A stretch of 64,000 nucleotides of DNA from Cohnella hashimotonis (GTDB lineage Bacteria; Bacillota; Bacilli; Paenibacillales; Paenibacillaceae): the NCBI RefSeq assembly GCF_030014955.1, contig NZ_JAGRPV010000001.1, positions 3,844,001-3,908,000 of the forward strand, in the 5' to 3' direction. Both the position numbers and the translations under genes were made by a program. Numbering within the stretch: position 1 is the stretch's first letter; each line of letters begins with the position of its first letter. Below are positions 61,686 through 64,000 of the stretch, piece by piece. The notes beneath the pieces are model-generated. The model made no database searches, had not been told where the DNA came from, and saw only the letters and a list, made by a program, of their open reading frames with translations.

Positions 61686-63728
61686 TCAGGCTTTCGAACG
61701 CGTCAACATGACCGGCGTTCTCGGAGCCAGCCGCAGCCGGATCGATCCGTCCGCCAGCTCGAACGGCACCGGCGCTCTGCCGCCGTCCTCTTCCAGCCGG
61801 ACAGCCGCGATGCGTGTCTCCTGCCAGTCCGACGGCAGCGGCCAGGACCGATCGGCGCCGTGCCTGCTGTACAGGTAGATGCGATCTCCCAGCGGGATGA
61901 AGCGATCGTCGTCGTCCGCGATCGCGAGCCGGTCCCAGCGGACCGCGAGACGCTGCTCCTCTTTTCCGATATTCACCGTCACGCCGTCTGCATACCGGAT
62001 GTACACTTTCTTATCGTCCTCCCGCCATTCAACCATCTCGCGGGTCAGATAAAACTGATAAAGCAGCGAACCGAGAAAAATAATGTCGAGGATGCGGTCC
62101 CGACCCGCTTCGAAATCGCTCGCGTGAAACTGCTCGCCGAGCTGCCGCGTCGGCGCTCCCCGGTACAGCACGTCGGCGTCGAACGACGCGCCTTTGCCCC
62201 AGGCGACCGCGTTCATGTCGACGCTACCCCCGCCGACGATCTTGCCGTGATAATGAAGGGAAGGCGAATAATGCCAGTAAGCGCCGAACAATCCGCCGTC
62301 CTCGACCGGCATGCCGTTCTGTCCTTCCGTCGACACGTCGATGCCGCGCTCCCGGAAATAGGCCAATATCGGCTTCATGCCGCAGACGAGTTCTTCCAGC
62401 GGACCGATATAACCGTCCGGCTCCCAGCTGGCGTTCGTATTGCGGAACGCATCGACCTGCACGGTATGCGATACGGGAACCATCCGCAAAAAGTCGTCGA
62501 TCCGCCGGAAGACGTCCCCGCTCTCCACGTCCTTCGTATGACTCATATGGTAGGCGCGCTGCTTGGCCGTATCGAGCCACACGCGCGCCGAACCGTCCGG
62601 ATCGCGGCTGAGCAGATCGGGATTCCAGTCCGGTGCGTCTACGTACGCGTCGTCCAGGTTAATATGATAGCTCACGATGCAGTTGTACCGCTCGCGCGCC
62701 ACGCGGACGAGCTCCTGGAGCTCTTCTGAAGCCCGCTCGGGATCTTCGGCCAGCTTCGGATTGATTCGGTTCATGGACGGATACCCCGTATCGTGGCCGT
62801 CGAACTGCCAGCCGGTCAGGTAAGCGATCTGAGGCATGCCGTCCGTCACGTGGCAGATCATGCGAATAATCTCCAGCGTCTCCTTGAAGGTCGTCAGCAC
62901 GCCGCGCTCCTTCTCCGCGTTGAACACCTTATACCAGATTCCCTTCGTGTACATCGGATCCGCGTCGGGCAGCTGCCTGTTCATCCAAAGCTGGTAGTCG
63001 CATTCGTCGGCGATGCCGTCCCCGTTCATATCCTCCAGAAATACGATCTTCAGCTCCAGCGGCTCCATCGTCCGGTTGCGGACGCGGTACTGGTACGTAT
63101 TCGGGCCGATCGCGAAGCTCCCGGAGCGGCCGGGGTCGCGCTTGTGTCGCGACAACCGGCTGAGCAGCGGAATGACCGGATAATTCGTCTGTACGAAGCA
63201 GCACAGGCGGCCGTCGTACAGGCATGCGTGCATCGTCGGCACGTCGGCGGCGTCCGGAATCGCATCGCCGATTTTGTCGCTGGCCCGCGTTCTGTCGTAC
63301 AAGCCTCTGCCTCCGCCCGGAATCAGCTTCCAGCTCTTCTGCCGGATCTCCGTCCGATCGAAGGCGAAGTCAGTCTCGTCGCAGGAGAGCAGCGGCTGAC
63401 CGATCCAATCCAAACGTACCAGCCGCTCGCCGGGATCGTCGGTCACCGCGACAGTCAGCTTTAGCGCAGCCTCTTCCAGACGAAAATCGATCGCCAGCTG
63501 CAGGCCTGTCCGCTTCAACATCAGGCTGTAATGAAGGGATGTCCTGTCGGCGGATGGCGAGCGCACGATCTCCCACTCGTCCCAGCCGGTCTCCGCTCCG
63601 TTGACGGCCAATCGCCCCTCGGGCCCGCTGCCGCCCAGCTTCGTTCCCGTCGCTTTGTACGTATACCGCTCGACTGCCGGCCATTCGTACAGGCGAACGG
63701 CCAGCCGGTCGTTCTCTATTTCAAGCAT
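61686..63728 (-). CDS. GH101-like glycosidase (endo-alpha-N-acetylgalactosaminidase-type barrel), cytoplasmic
   Basis: 680 aa, no signal peptide. The N-terminal half is a beta-sandwich. Then a calcium-type loop DMNGDGIADECD (233-244) leads into a TIM barrel with YLTGWQFDGHDTGYPSMN (303-320), VSYHINLDDAYVDAP (352-366), Asp426 in VQVDAFRN and Glu468 in DVSTEGQNGMP. The order DxNxDG, GxxxxGHD, HxN, VD and TE follows what I remember of GH101 enzymes, where Asp is the nucleophile and Glu the acid/base. Secreted GH101 enzymes release Gal-GalNAc from mucin; this one is far shorter and internal, so the substrate is probably different or pre-imported. Family membership is inference from motif order. 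Confidence 0.65.
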   Translation of the reverse strand: MLEIENDRLAVRLYEWPAVERYTYKATGTKLGGSGPEGRLAVNGAETGWDEWEIVRSPSADRTSLHYSLMLKRTGLQLAIDFRLEEAALKLTVAVTDDPGERLVRLDWIGQPLLSCDETDFAFDRTEIRQKSWKLIPGGGRGLYDRTRASDKIGDAIPDAADVPTMHACLYDGRLCCFVQTNYPVIPLLSRLSRHKRDPGRSGSFAIGPNTYQYRVRNRTMEPLELKIVFLEDMNGDGIADECDYQLWMNRQLPDADPMYTKGIWYKVFNAEKERGVLTTFKETLEIIRMICHVTDGMPQIAYLTGWQFDGHDTGYPSMNRINPKLAEDPERASEELQELVRVARERYNCIVSYHINLDDAYVDAPDWNPDLLSRDPDGSARVWLDTAKQRAYHMSHTKDVESGDVFRRIDDFLRMVPVSHTVQVDAFRNTNASWEPDGYIGPLEELVCGMKPILAYFRERGIDVSTEGQNGMPVEDGGLFGAYWHYSPSLHYHGKIVGGGSVDMNAVAWGKGASFDADVLYRGAPTRQLGEQFHASDFEAGRDRILDIIFLGSLLYQFYLTREMVEWREDDKKVYIRYADGVTVNIGKEEQRLAVRWDRLAIADDDDRFIPLGDRIYLYSRHGADRSWPLPSDWQETRIAAVRLEEDGGRAPVPFELADGSIRLRLAPRTPVMLTRSKA

Positions 63729-63752
63729 ATGATCTCTCCACTCCCGCTTTTG

Positions 63753-64000
63753 TTACGGATTGCCCAGCTTCTGCTTTAACTCCGCGTACTGTCTCGTATA
63801 CTCCGCCTCGAGCTTGGCGATGTCGAGTTGATCGGCGACCTTCTCGAAGCTCGCGAACGTCGACTCGAACTCGGCATCCGAATGCGCGAATACGAGCTTC
63901 GTCACATAGTCGGCTTTTAGCGACTTGATCTTCGCGTCGATGACCCCGAACTCGCCCGCGCTGTCGATCTTGAAGTTGAATTCCGGGAAAAACTTCATCT
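63753..64000 (-). CDS. C-terminal end of an extracellular sugar-binding protein (cut by window edge)
   Basis: Only about the last 80 residues are visible; the frame runs off the right edge. The stretch IKSLKADYVTKLVFAHSDAEFESTF, followed by a helical end LEAEYTRQYAELKQKLG, fits the C-terminus of large YtcQ/LipO-type solute-binding lipoproteins of CUT1 importers. It lies 24 bases before the GH101-like gene and is probably the transport component of this locus. The permeases must lie beyond the window. Confidence 0.7.
   Translation of the reverse strand, partial: MKFFPEFNFKIDSAGEFGVIDAKIKSLKADYVTKLVFAHSDAEFESTFASFEKVADQLDIAKLEAEYTRQYAELKQKLGNP

Overview
The window looks like chromosome of a spore-forming, mostly high-GC member of the Paenibacillaceae (Cohnella/Paenibacillus type). 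The evidence is the sporulation genes spoVM and a spoVIF-like gene, RemA, PrkC/PrpC, YesM/YesN-style two-component regulators, many carbohydrate-active enzymes, and an ylo/pri-type core block in the gene order I know from Bacillus subtilis. I see no tRNA, rRNA, phage, IS element or CRISPR.

Layout. (1) 1-1.9 kb: cydAB (bd oxidase), running off the left edge. (2) 2.1-19.0 kb, visibly AT-richer: a glycan-utilisation locus, all on the minus strand. It holds a two-component system (YesM-like kinase, YesN-like AraC regulator), a CUT1 ABC importer without its own ATPase, two putative cytoplasmic exo-glycosidases (GH78 rhamnosidase and a GH110-type beta-helix alpha-galactosidase) and two secreted DUF5060/DUF4038 glycosidases with accessory binding domains. 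(3) 19.3-22.2 kb, plus strand: an SOS cassette with two LexA boxes, a 68-aa protein, a Y-family polymerase with a clamp motif and an unknown 177-aa protein, followed by an SRAP (HMCES/YedK) gene. (4) 22.3-53 kb: the conserved housekeeping block, nearly all minus strand: spoVIF-like, recG, fakB, fakA, asp23-like, (rpmB on plus), spoVM, rpe, rsgA, prkC, prpC, rlmN, rsmB, fmt, def, priA, coaBC, rpoZ, gmk, remA, then a YitJ-like methyltransferase/MTHFR, dapF, a Fur-boxed iron-siderophore pair and a Ca-ATPase. (5) 52.9-53.9 kb: a gene-free stretch with a 52-bp tandem repeat, then rqcH on plus. (6) 55.7-64 kb, minus strand: a second glycan locus with a GH29 fucosidase, an enolase-superfamily dehydratase, an SDR dehydrogenase, a GntR/FCD repressor with three candidate operators, a second GH110 enzyme, a GH101-like enzyme and the end of an ABC solute-binding protein running off the right edge.

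How it fits together. Both glycan loci follow one logic: oligosaccharides are bound and imported by CUT1 ABC systems, then trimmed inside the cell by enzymes lacking signal peptides. In the right-hand locus, fucosidase, alpha-1,3-galactosidase and a GH101-like enzyme together would suit fucosylated, alpha-galactosylated (blood-group-B-like or mucin-like) glycans. The dehydratase and dehydrogenase suggest oxidative (non-phosphorylated) fucose catabolism. The most unusual points are the leaderless GH101-like enzyme beside GH110 and GH29, the three-gene SOS cassette with its two uncharacterised small proteins, three intergenic minisatellites with periods of 51, 51 and 52 bp, an F5/8 domain nested inside a DUF4038 barrel, and a 180-residue repeat-built N-terminal tail on RsmB.
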